Of a stretch of 51,085 bases of DNA, positions 1-6,880 are shown in pieces. The notes below the pieces were generated by a model, which was not told the origin of the DNA, did no database searches, and saw nothing but the letters and a program-made list of their open reading frames with translations. The first letter of the stretch is position 1, and each line of letters begins with the position of its first letter. Made by a program: the position numbers and the translations under genes. The DNA is from Anaerolineaceae bacterium (GTDB lineage: Bacteria > Chloroflexota > Anaerolineae > Anaerolineales > Anaerolineaceae), in the NCBI GenBank assembly GCA_012839565.1, contig DUMZ01000004.1:1-51085 (forward strand), read 5' to 3'.

Positions 1-25
1 GGCCATGGTAAACCTCTTTTTTCAT
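1..25 (-). CDS. Start of a gene running off the left edge, possibly istA-like transposase (partial)
   Basis: An ATG at 25-23 (minus strand) is preceded by GGGG seven bases upstream and opens a frame reading MKKEVYHG before the window ends. A second in-frame ATG does not occur; a different-frame ATG at 6-4 also has a GAGG upstream, so the exact start is uncertain. Position just inside a repeat-bearing IS-like end suggests istA, but eight residues cannot identify a protein. Confidence 0.35.
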
Positions 26-116
26 AAATTATCCCCTGTCTTGAGGTGTTCACTTTTAAAGTTTAAATGGTTCACTTTTGAAGTGTTATCGGTTCACTTT
101 TAAACTTCTGCTGACA
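1..116 (-). mobile_element. Left terminus of an IS21-family-like insertion sequence (partial)
   Basis: Read on the minus strand, the segment starts at 116 with TGTCAGC and carries three copies of a 13-bp motif (YAAAAGTGAAC core; plus-strand copies at 48-60, 70-82 and 92-104) spaced exactly 22 bp apart. An open reading frame with a good ribosome binding site then heads off the left edge. Multiple subterminal repeats bound by IstA, next to the istA start, are known for IS21-family ends. The family is inferred from this architecture, since the transposase body lies outside the window. The end sits 16 bp from the rpmF -35 box. The alternative is a three-site operator for rpmF. Confidence 0.55.
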
Positions 117-132
117 ATTTACATGAAAATCC

Positions 133-161
133 TTGACCGAAGCCGTTAAATCTAGTATCAT
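133..161 (+). promoter_or_regulatory. Sigma-70-type promoter of rpmF
   Basis: TTGACC (133-138), a 17-bp spacer and TATCAT (156-161) give a near-consensus housekeeping promoter, with transcription expected around 168 and a short leader to the ATG at 196. The putative IS end stops 16 bp upstream, so the promoter core is intact but any upstream control sequence was replaced. Confidence 0.65.
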
Positions 162-195
162 GAGTTGGTTAATATTTAGAGAGTAGGAGTGTAAG

Positions 196-378
196 ATGAC
201 CCCATTACCAAAGCAACGATCAACTTCCGGCCGACGCGACCGCCGTCGTTCCCATGACGCCCTTAAGGCACGCAATGCCGTGAACTGCCCCAACTGTGGC
301 GAAATTCGCTTGCCCCATCGTGTTTGCAAAAACTGTGGCCACTACCAGGGCCGCGAAGTTTTCGAAGTCGAAAAATAA
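196..378 (+). CDS. rpmF: 50S ribosomal protein L32
   Basis: This 60-aa basic protein has the typical L32 start (MTPLPKQRSTSGRRDRRR) and two CxxC pairs, CPNC near residue 32 and CKNC near residue 45, which form the zinc ribbon of the C+ form of L32. It is a structural protein of the large ribosomal subunit. Length is normal. TAGGAG lies about 8 bases before the ATG. It is transcribed alone here, from its own promoter to the terminator at 405-435; the fatty-acid genes that often accompany rpmF are absent downstream. C+ L32 implies a zinc demand that in some bacteria is handled by C- paralogues; none is seen in this window. Confidence 0.97.
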   Translation: MTPLPKQRSTSGRRDRRRSHDALKARNAVNCPNCGEIRLPHRVCKNCGHYQGREVFEVEK

Positions 379-395
379 GCTTTTTTATCTTTTTT

Positions 396-435
396 AAAAA
401 AATCAGACCAGCGGAATTCCACTGGTCTTTTTTGT
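396..435. terminator. Bidirectional intrinsic terminator between rpmF and hflX
   Basis: The stem AGACCAG (405-411) / CTGGTCT (422-428) is flanked by an A-run on the left (396-402) and a T-run on the right (428-434). It can therefore end transcription of rpmF (plus) and of the converging hflX (minus). Confidence 0.85.
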
Positions 436-476
436 TTAATCGTTGTAGCTAATGGCAGCAACATCAAACGTAAAAC

Positions 477-1790
477 CTATATGGCATACTCCCTGAAATA
501 AGGCAAAGTCTCCTTAGGCAATCGTCCGTAAATCAATATACCTTCTTCCAAATGCTCTATGTTAATCACATTTCCGCGTTCATGGAAAATTGAAACGAGT
601 TTTCCCTCAGAATATGGCAATAAAACCTTCACCATGGACTGCCCCGTAAAGAGTTCATCAGCAATCGCTTCCTGCAAAGCTTCAATACCTTCACCGGTTT
701 TTGCGGAGATGAAATAGGTATCCTGCCCCGCATCTTGTTCCAAATCATCTAACGTTTCCGCATCCAAAAGGTCAATTTTGTTGTAAACCGTCAGGATGGG
801 TATCTCTCCGGCATCGATTTCCCGCAGTGTTTCCAAAACCGAATAACTTTGTTCCAAGTAATGCTCGTGCGATGCATCCACAATGTGAAGCAGCAAATCA
901 GCCTCGTTAATTTCTTCCAGCGTGGCACGAAAAGCTGCTACAAGCTGTGTGGGGAGTTTTTGAATGAAGCCCACCGTATCAGACACCAGTACCTCCGTTC
1001 CGCCCGGCAACTGAAGCTGGCGAATGGTTGGGTCAAGCGTGGCAAAAAGTTGGTCAGCCACATAAATCTCCGCGCTGCTTATCGCGTTAAGTAGCGTCGA
1101 TTTTCCCGCGTTGGTATATCCGACCAAAGCCACAATCGGAATATTGCTTTTCTTGCGTTGACTGCGATGTCGGGCACGGCGTTCGCGTACTTTTTCCAGT
1201 TCATCTTCCAGCTTTGTAATTCGTTTTTGGATTTCCCGTCGGTCCGTTTCCAGCTGCGTTTCACCAGGCCCGCGCAAACCTACGCCCCCCACACTGCCCG
1301 TTCGTCCACCGCCACCGCCGGCTTGTCTGGCAAGATGCGTCCAGGCGCGTGTCAAGCGTGGCAGGCGATAATGCAACTGCGCCAGCTCCACCTGCAGTTT
1401 ACCTTCGGCCGTATCAGCGTGTTGCGCGAAAATATCCAAAATCAAGGCTGTCCGGTCAATCACTTTGACCTTATTACCAAAGACTTCCTCCAGTTCGCGC
1501 TGATGGCGTGGCGAAAGCTCGTCATCAAAAAGCACCATATCGGCGCCAAGTTCATCAGTCAAAAGTTTTAGTTCTTCGACTTTACCTGAACCGATATAAG
1601 TTTTGGGGTTGGGATTGATTAAATTTTGGCTTATCTCGCCAACCACTTCTATTCCCGCGGTTTCAGCTAAAAAAGCCAGTTCTTCAAGCGAACCTTCCAG
1701 GTCTAGTACAGCTGAGTTGTTTTTCCCCAGCCAAACGCCGACCATAATCGCTTTTTCTAGTTCTTCTTCTGTATAAAATAAATCTGTCAA
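477..1790 (-). CDS. hflX: GTPase HflX, ribosome-associated
   Basis: The 437-aa protein has the full HflX layout: an N-terminal HflX domain (about 20-150) with the glycine-rich linker GGGGRTGSVGGVG, a basic coiled coil (about 165-215), then a G domain with G1 GYTNAGKST, G3 DTVGF and G4 NKID, and a C-terminal domain. HflX is a GTPase/ATPase that binds 50S/70S ribosomes and splits or rescues stalled ones under stress. The start is TTG (1788-1790) with AAGGA upstream. The next Met (MVGVWLG, residue 16) is possible, but homologues usually have residues ahead of it. It is divergent from rpoN and convergent with rpmF. Confidence 0.95.
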   Translation of the reverse strand: MTDLFYTEEELEKAIMVGVWLGKNNSAVLDLEGSLEELAFLAETAGIEVVGEISQNLINPNPKTYIGSGKVEELKLLTDELGADMVLFDDELSPRHQRELEEVFGNKVKVIDRTALILDIFAQHADTAEGKLQVELAQLHYRLPRLTRAWTHLARQAGGGGGRTGSVGGVGLRGPGETQLETDRREIQKRITKLEDELEKVRERRARHRSQRKKSNIPIVALVGYTNAGKSTLLNAISSAEIYVADQLFATLDPTIRQLQLPGGTEVLVSDTVGFIQKLPTQLVAAFRATLEEINEADLLLHIVDASHEHYLEQSYSVLETLREIDAGEIPILTVYNKIDLLDAETLDDLEQDAGQDTYFISAKTGEGIEALQEAIADELFTGQSMVKVLLPYSEGKLVSIFHERGNVINIEHLEEGILIYGRLPKETLPYFREYAI

Positions 1791-1837
1791 ATGCTTTCCT
1801 TTGTTACGGACTTAAAAGACTTGCAATCTTTACTCTT

Positions 1838-1872
1838 ATTATAGCGTATTTGACAGATTTCTTTGGTATAAT
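1838..1872. promoter_or_regulatory. Divergent -10 elements for hflX (minus) and rpoN (plus)
   Basis: On the minus strand TATAAT lies at 1838-1843, placing hflX transcription start near 1831. On the plus strand TGG-TATAAT (TATAAT 1867-1872) is an extended -10 and would start rpoN RNA near 1879. Neither has a convincing -35 at 17 bp. The plus-strand start falls after a TTG at 1875 that could have been taken as an rpoN start, which argues for the ATG at 1911. Confidence 0.45.
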
Positions 1873-1910
1873 TCTTGCACAAAGGCGACACCGTTTCAGG
1901 AAGGATTAAG

Positions 1911-3323
1911 ATGTTACAGATACCCCATCAACAAATCACAACCACAACTTCTGCACACCTGGCACAGACCATGACTCTGCTTAGTTTAACCGGTGGCGAA
2001 CTTCAGGAAAAAATTGAGTCCGAACTCGCCTCTAACCCCGCGTTGGAACTGGTGGAAGAACGACGCTGTCCCATGTGTAAACGTCTGTTGCCTGAAACAG
2101 GTGCCTGCCCTATTTGCAGCCAGCCAAAAAGCTACGATTCCAACGAACCGATTGTGTTCATCTCACCCCGCGAAAGCTTCTATACTGGCACCACAGGAAG
2201 CACCGAACAAATCCCTGAAGACCAATACGTATCACAATCCGTTGACCTTTCCACTTACGTCTTGCGTCAGGTTGCCGCAGAATTAGCCGTTGAAGACCGC
2301 CTGATTACCGCCTACATTCTCAACCATCTCGATGAAGATGGCTTTCTCACCACAACCGTCATGGAAATCGCTCGATATCATCATCGCCTGCCATCTGAAG
2401 TTACCGAGATTATCGAAATGCTTAAAAGGTGCGACCCCGTCGGTGTTTGTTCTTCCACCCCACAAGAAGCGATGCTTGCCCAAATTGACGCTTTAGCAGA
2501 AACAGTTAAAATTCCAGAACATACCCGCGAAGTTGTTCAAAACTTTCTGCATAAGCTCAGTCAGCAAAACTATGCAGAAATTGCCAAAAAACTGGGCACG
2601 ACCAGTCAGCACATCCGAAAGATATCTAACTTCATCACCGAGAACCTGAACCCCTTCCCAGGGCGCGCGCACTGGGGAGACGTGCGCAACCCCAGTCCTA
2701 TAGCACCGGATGTCTTTCATCAGCCTGATGTGCTCATTTACTATCTCAACGAAAACCCAAAGAACCCACTCGTGGTCGAAATCATCCTGCCTGTTGGTGG
2801 CACATTACGCGTCAATCCGTTATTCAAATCTTCAATGAAACAAGCTGACAAAGACAAAACCGACGAATGGCGCAGTGACATCGAAAAAGCGTCCATGCTC
2901 ATCAAATGCATTCAGCAACGCTCAAACGCCTTGCGGCTTTTGCTTGAAAAAATCATTGTTTACCAAAGAGATTACATTCTCCACGGCGACAAAGCCATGC
3001 AGCCACTCACCCGCGCCAAACTCGCCAAAGAACTGGACGTGCACGAATCCACCATTTCGCGCGCGGTCTCGACAAAAACCGTGCAGCTACCCAACAAACG
3101 CATCGTGCCGATGGCCATCTTTTTTGACCGCAGTCTTGCGTACCGGGCTGAAATAAAATCAATCATTGAAGAAGAAGAAACTCCCTACAGCGACTCTGAA
3201 ATTCAAGCTCTTCTCGCTGAGAAAGGGATAAATATCGCGCGCAGAACCGTCGCCAAATATCGCTCCCTGGAAGGCATTCTGCCAGCACATTTGCGCCAAA
3301 AACACGGACATCAAAAGGCATAG
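1911..3323 (+). CDS. rpoN: RNA polymerase sigma-54 factor with an inserted CxxC-CxxC motif
   Basis: The 470-aa protein carries the sigma-54 signature: Gln/Leu-rich region I (residues 1-48), a core-binding region (about 110-280), a helix-turn-helix (LAKELDVHESTISRAV) and the RpoN box ARRTVAKYR near the C terminus, which reads the -24 element. Sigma-54 needs an AAA+ activator to open promoters. Directly after region I, where an acidic region II is usual, there are four cysteines, C53-x2-C56-x9-C66-x2-C69, resembling a small zinc ribbon; I do not know this as a standard feature of the family. The ATG at 1911 is preceded by AGGAAGG. It leads an operon with the kinase and activator that follow, with a 4-nt gap to the kinase. 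Confidence 0.93.
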   Translation: MLQIPHQQITTTTSAHLAQTMTLLSLTGGELQEKIESELASNPALELVEERRCPMCKRLLPETGACPICSQPKSYDSNEPIVFISPRESFYTGTTGSTEQIPEDQYVSQSVDLSTYVLRQVAAELAVEDRLITAYILNHLDEDGFLTTTVMEIARYHHRLPSEVTEIIEMLKRCDPVGVCSSTPQEAMLAQIDALAETVKIPEHTREVVQNFLHKLSQQNYAEIAKKLGTTSQHIRKISNFITENLNPFPGRAHWGDVRNPSPIAPDVFHQPDVLIYYLNENPKNPLVVEIILPVGGTLRVNPLFKSSMKQADKDKTDEWRSDIEKASMLIKCIQQRSNALRLLLEKIIVYQRDYILHGDKAMQPLTRAKLAKELDVHESTISRAVSTKTVQLPNKRIVPMAIFFDRSLAYRAEIKSIIEEEETPYSDSEIQALLAEKGINIARRTVAKYRSLEGILPAHLRQKHGHQKA

Positions 3324-3327
3324 AACT

Positions 3328-5298
3328 GTGCAACAAACAAAGCTTCCTTTTCAAGCTGTTTCTTATCTGTCAGAACTTGACTTTCTTCAGCAATCTAAAA
3401 TTCTTGAACTTCTACCAGTCGCGACGGTAATCTACAAACGCGACACAGACGCCCTGCTGTATGCCAATCAAAAGTTTTATGAACTCACACGGTTCTCAGA
3501 AGATGAGCTTTTTGGCATGCAACTCAGCGACATTATTCCCTACGAAACCGACACCAACATCACCAGCACCGATGCCCGTCCGACAGCGATTCGTATTGCC
3601 AACGGTGACATTTTGCAAACCGCGATGCGCGTGACGTCCATCAACCTGACCAACACCATCGTGCTCCTGGCCTTTTATCCACCCGATTTCGAAGTCACCG
3701 AACAAAAAGAACCACCTGAATTTCACATACCCTTGATGATGGACCATTTCACCATGCTCAGTCAGCTTGGTGAACAAAACTCGTCAAAAAGTCTGCTCTT
3801 CGCTACGGCCAGCATTGTAAAGTCTGTTCTCAATGCCCCGATTACCGCACTTTATCTATCACAAGAATCAGAAAATGGCGCGTTTACAAAAGCAAACCTG
3901 CCAGAAACCTTCAACTGTCAGCAATTACCCCAAAAAATCAGCATAGGAACAGGTCAGCTGCCCGTTTACGACTTCCTTTGGCTAACAGACAGCGTACCCC
4001 AACATATGCTTCACGAGTTCACATTAGCCAAAGACTACAGCTATGCCGTCATCTTGCCTGTCCGTGATGAAAACCATTGTCATGCGGTTATCTATGCCAC
4101 AGGCATTACTCCCATTCCCACCGTCGAAACGATGCGCTTTTTGTCCCTGCTTGCTAATCAAAGCGTGAGTATCCTGGCAAAAATCCACGCGCTCGAAAAT
4201 GCCACAAAACGCCTGAACACCATGCGCCATATTGTGCAAATCGAACGCGGCATCACAGAAAACATGAACGAAGGACTTATCGTTCTAACCCCCGACTTGC
4301 GCATCGCGGAAATGAACACCGCCGCGGAAATCATCCTGGGCTACGCCAGCAAAGAAGTCTTTCTGGAAGACATCGAAATGGTGCTCATCGGCAATGAAAA
4401 CCTTGCCACGCACTATAAATCTGCCCAACAAGGCATCAGCACCATCGCTGGCACAAACCTAATGCTCAACGACCGGCGCGGAAATGCATTTCCCGCTCAA
4501 CTCACTTGCGTGCCCATTATCCTGGATGGTGAAGTCAAAAGCATCATCATTTTACTGAGAGACCTAAGCCAAACCGAACAGTTGCTTCAGCACAGCAAAC
4601 AACTGGAACAACGCGCGTTTCTTGGCGAAGTTTCCGCCGTCTTCGCCCACGAAGTCAAAAACCCCATCAACAGCATTTCCACGGGTTTACAGTTCATAGG
4701 CATGAACATGAAACCTGAAGATCCGCATTATAATCTTGTCATGCGCTTACAACAGGATTGCCAGCGGCTAACCCATCTCACCGATTCAACGCTCACCTTT
4801 GCCAAACCAGTCGAATATCAGCCCTTACCCATGAACATAAGCGCGCTCTTGGAGAACATCCTTGAACGCTGGGCGCCCCGCATGACACGCTTAAATATCA
4901 ATTATCTTTTTGAATCCGAACCTAAAAACGCGATTGTCCTGGCTGATGGACGTGCCATTGAACAGGTTTTTGTGAACCTTATCAGCAACAGTATTCAGGC
5001 GATGGATTCAGAAGGTGGCACGCTAAGTATTCAAATCAGCCCCGCCCAGGACAGCCAGCCCCCGCAATATGAGATTACCGTCGCTGACTCTGGCCCAGGC
5101 ATCCCTGATGACATTATTAAACATATTTTTGAACCCTTCCAAACCACAAAAACAACCGGTACCGGACTTGGCCTGGCCATCACCAAGCGCATTGTGACCG
5201 CGCACAAAGGCTACATCTTTGTTGAAAGCTTCCCCGGTGGCACCATGTTCCGGGTTTTATTGCCCATGTCAGACATAAAGGAGAAAAATGACAACTAG
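3328..5298 (+). CDS. Soluble PAS-GAF-PAS sensor histidine kinase (NtrB/AtoS-like)
   Basis: The order in this 656-aa protein is: PAS (about 25-130), GAF-like domain (about 145-290), a second PAS (about 300-420), HisKA with phospho-acceptor His441 in FAHEVKNPINS, and HATPase with N box NLISNSIQAM, G1 DSGPGIPD and G2 TGTGLGLAITK. No membrane segment or signal peptide is visible, so it should sense an internal signal; the PAS/GAF ligand cannot be told from sequence. The start is GTG with AAAAGG 9 nt upstream, 4 nt after rpoN. It overlaps the activator gene by 11 nt, so the two are almost certainly a cognate pair. The HEVKNP type H-box is common in kinases that drive sigma-54 activators. Confidence 0.92.
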   Translation: MQQTKLPFQAVSYLSELDFLQQSKILELLPVATVIYKRDTDALLYANQKFYELTRFSEDELFGMQLSDIIPYETDTNITSTDARPTAIRIANGDILQTAMRVTSINLTNTIVLLAFYPPDFEVTEQKEPPEFHIPLMMDHFTMLSQLGEQNSSKSLLFATASIVKSVLNAPITALYLSQESENGAFTKANLPETFNCQQLPQKISIGTGQLPVYDFLWLTDSVPQHMLHEFTLAKDYSYAVILPVRDENHCHAVIYATGITPIPTVETMRFLSLLANQSVSILAKIHALENATKRLNTMRHIVQIERGITENMNEGLIVLTPDLRIAEMNTAAEIILGYASKEVFLEDIEMVLIGNENLATHYKSAQQGISTIAGTNLMLNDRRGNAFPAQLTCVPIILDGEVKSIIILLRDLSQTEQLLQHSKQLEQRAFLGEVSAVFAHEVKNPINSISTGLQFIGMNMKPEDPHYNLVMRLQQDCQRLTHLTDSTLTFAKPVEYQPLPMNISALLENILERWAPRMTRLNINYLFESEPKNAIVLADGRAIEQVFVNLISNSIQAMDSEGGTLSIQISPAQDSQPPQYEITVADSGPGIPDDIIKHIFEPFQTTKTTGTGLGLAITKRIVTAHKGYIFVESFPGGTMFRVLLPMSDIKEKNDN

Positions 5299-6469
5299 TA
5301 TTTTGGTCGTTGACGATGAAGAAACCGCACGAATGGTAATAAGCGAATTTTTACGCTCAAAAGGCTACGAAGTACTTGAAGCCGGCACCCTTGGCGATGC
5401 CCGTATTATCGTGAAAGAAGGCAAAGCCGACGTCATTATCCTTGACGTGCAGCTGCCAGATGGCTATGGCCCCCACCTGCTCGACGAAGTCGCCCGTCTA
5501 CCCATGCGTCCGCAAGTGATCATCATCACCGCGCATGGCGAAGTGAGCATGGCGGTCGATGCCATGAAAGCCGGCGCGCAGGATTTCATCGAAAAACCCC
5601 TTGACCTCATCAAGCTCGAAGCCGCTGTAAAACGCGCCAACGAAGTCATCAGTATGCGCCGTGAACTAAACCACTGGCGCGCATCCCTGGGCAAAAATCT
5701 TGAATTTATCGTGGGTTCATCGCCTCAAATGGCGCACGTTGTGGAACTCGCCCGTCGCGCTTCTGAAATGTCCGTTTCCGCGCTTATCACCGGCCCAACT
5801 GGCACCGGTAAAGAAGTTCTCGCGCGCTTTATTCATCAAAGCGGTCCGCGCGCTGGTAAGCCTTTTATTGACATCAACTGCCCAGCCATTCAACCCACCA
5901 TGTTCGAATCAGAACTTTTCGGTCACGAAGCCGGGGCCTTTACCGGCGCTACCCAACGGCGCATCGGTTTGATGGAAGTCGCGAATGATGGCATCTTGTT
6001 TTTGGACGAAATCTCCTCAATGCCCATGGACCTGCAGGCAAAATTCCTGCGCGCGCTTGAAGAACGGGCTTTCCGTCGCGTTGGTGGCACGAAATTAATT
6101 GACGTCGATGTGCAAATCATCGCTGCCAGCAACCGCAACCTGCGCGAGATGATTGAAAAACACGAATTCCGCGAAGACCTTTATTACCGCCTCAAGGTGG
6201 TTGACCTAGACCTGCCCACACTCGCTGAACGTAAAGATGACATCCCGGAACTCGTCGGCTACTTTGTGCGTCGCTTTAATATGCGCCAGGGCTCGAACAT
6301 TCTCGACGTCAGTCCACGTGCCATGGAAGCTATGATGAATTACAACTGGCCCGGTAACATTCGCGAATTGAGCAACACTATCGAACGGGCAGTTTTGTTC
6401 TGCGATGACCCCGTCATTGACATCAATCACCTGCCTTTGGAAGTCGTCAACTATAAGAAAAAGCCTTAA
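5288..6469 (+). CDS. NtrC-family sigma-54 activator lacking the DNA-binding domain
   Basis: This 393-aa response regulator has a receiver (1-120; acidic pocket D9/D10, phospho-acceptor D53) and an AAA+ sigma-54 interaction domain (about 140-375) with Walker A GPTGTGKE, the sigma-54-contacting loop GAFTGA and Walker B GILFLDE. It stops 20 or so residues after the AAA+ lid, in DINHLPLEVVNYKKKP, where family members normally add a linker and a Fis-type helix-turn-helix (usual length 440-480 aa). Only 63 nt separate its stop from the next gene and no Fis-like residue string is found there, so this is not a frameshift. Activators without this domain (FlgR of Helicobacter/Campylobacter, CtcC of Chlamydia) act from solution. 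The probable target promoter is immediately downstream. Confidence 0.93.
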   Translation: MTTSILVVDDEETARMVISEFLRSKGYEVLEAGTLGDARIIVKEGKADVIILDVQLPDGYGPHLLDEVARLPMRPQVIIITAHGEVSMAVDAMKAGAQDFIEKPLDLIKLEAAVKRANEVISMRRELNHWRASLGKNLEFIVGSSPQMAHVVELARRASEMSVSALITGPTGTGKEVLARFIHQSGPRAGKPFIDINCPAIQPTMFESELFGHEAGAFTGATQRRIGLMEVANDGILFLDEISSMPMDLQAKFLRALEERAFRRVGGTKLIDVDVQIIAASNRNLREMIEKHEFREDLYYRLKVVDLDLPTLAERKDDIPELVGYFVRRFNMRQGSNILDVSPRAMEAMMNYNWPGNIRELSNTIERAVLFCDDPVIDINHLPLEVVNYKKKP

Positions 6470-6482
6470 TACAGGCCTTGAT

Positions 6483-6497
6483 TGGCATATTAGTTGC
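6483..6497 (+). promoter_or_regulatory. Sigma-54 (-24/-12) promoter of the TPR/C25 operon
   Basis: TGGCAT (6483-6488), N5, TTGC (6494-6497) matches the sigma-54 consensus TGGCAC-N5-TTGC at nine of ten defined positions, with GG and GC at the right distance. The start of transcription is expected at about 6509. It lies 13 nt after the stop of a sigma-54 activator gene and 36 nt before the first ATG of the operon. No housekeeping -35/-10 pair competes here. Confidence 0.87.
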
Positions 6498-6537
6498 AAC
6501 ATAGTAACTGAAGGACTTATAGAGGAGTTACTATGTT
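6498..6537 (+). repeat. Perfect 12-bp inverted repeat over the operon start codon
   Basis: AACATAGTAACT (6498-6509) is repeated inverted as AGTTACTATGTT (6526-6537), with a 16-nt loop holding most of the Shine-Dalgarno (AGAGGAG, 6521-6527). The right arm contains the ATG at 6533. The left arm fills the space between the -12 element and the predicted +1 at 6509. RNA reading through from the kinase/activator genes could fold this hairpin and mask translation initiation, whereas RNA started at +1 would lack the left arm. A protein operator is the alternative reading. Confidence 0.8.
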
Positions 6538-6865
6538 AGAAGACAATGTCCAAATCATCATTACGATTGCTGGGGTAATCTTTTTACTGGGTATCGTTTG
6601 CCTGGTTATCAGCATCATCATTTTGGCAAGACAGGCCATGAACAGAAACATTCGCACCATTGCTGAGTCAACCGCCAAACTCGCCCAAAAAGGTTTGACT
6701 GACGGTGTTTCCGGTTTGGTCGGCAACGCCTCCATGTTGTTGAGTTCGCTGAATGATCTCACCCAGTCAAACACTGGCATCGGTATTTTCTTTGTGTTTT
6801 TAAGCCTGGTACTGTTGGCTGTTGCCTATTTCCTGCTAAAGCCGATTTTGTTCGTCGCGCCATAA
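6533..6865 (+). CDS. Small two-TM membrane protein of unknown function
   Basis: The 110-aa protein has a hydrophobic segment at about 7-31 and another at about 84-107, joined by a roughly 50-residue polar loop (RNIRTIAESTAKLAQKGLTDG...). I do not recognise a family. It is the first gene of the sigma-54-driven operon, 15 nt ahead of the giant TPR gene, so it may anchor the cytoplasmic TPR/peptidase proteins to the membrane; this is inference from position. The start is ATG with AGAGGAG 6 nt upstream. Confidence 0.8.
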   Translation: MLEDNVQIIITIAGVIFLLGIVCLVISIIILARQAMNRNIRTIAESTAKLAQKGLTDGVSGLVGNASMLLSSLNDLTQSNTGIGIFFVFLSLVLLAVAYFLLKPILFVAP

Positions 6866-6880
6866 TTCAAGGAGGGCAAA

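Noticed and set aside
48..104. Three 22-bp-spaced repeats as a CRISPR array or rpmF operator
   Set aside because: The repeats are only 13 bp with 9-bp gaps, too short for CRISPR. They end before a TGTCAGC-type IS terminus and point into a gene leaving the window, which fits an IS21 end better than an operator, though the operator reading is not excluded.
1875..1910. Longer RpoN start at TTG 1875
   Set aside because: It lies at or before the expected transcription start of the extended -10 promoter and has no ribosome site; ATG 1911 has AGGAAGG.
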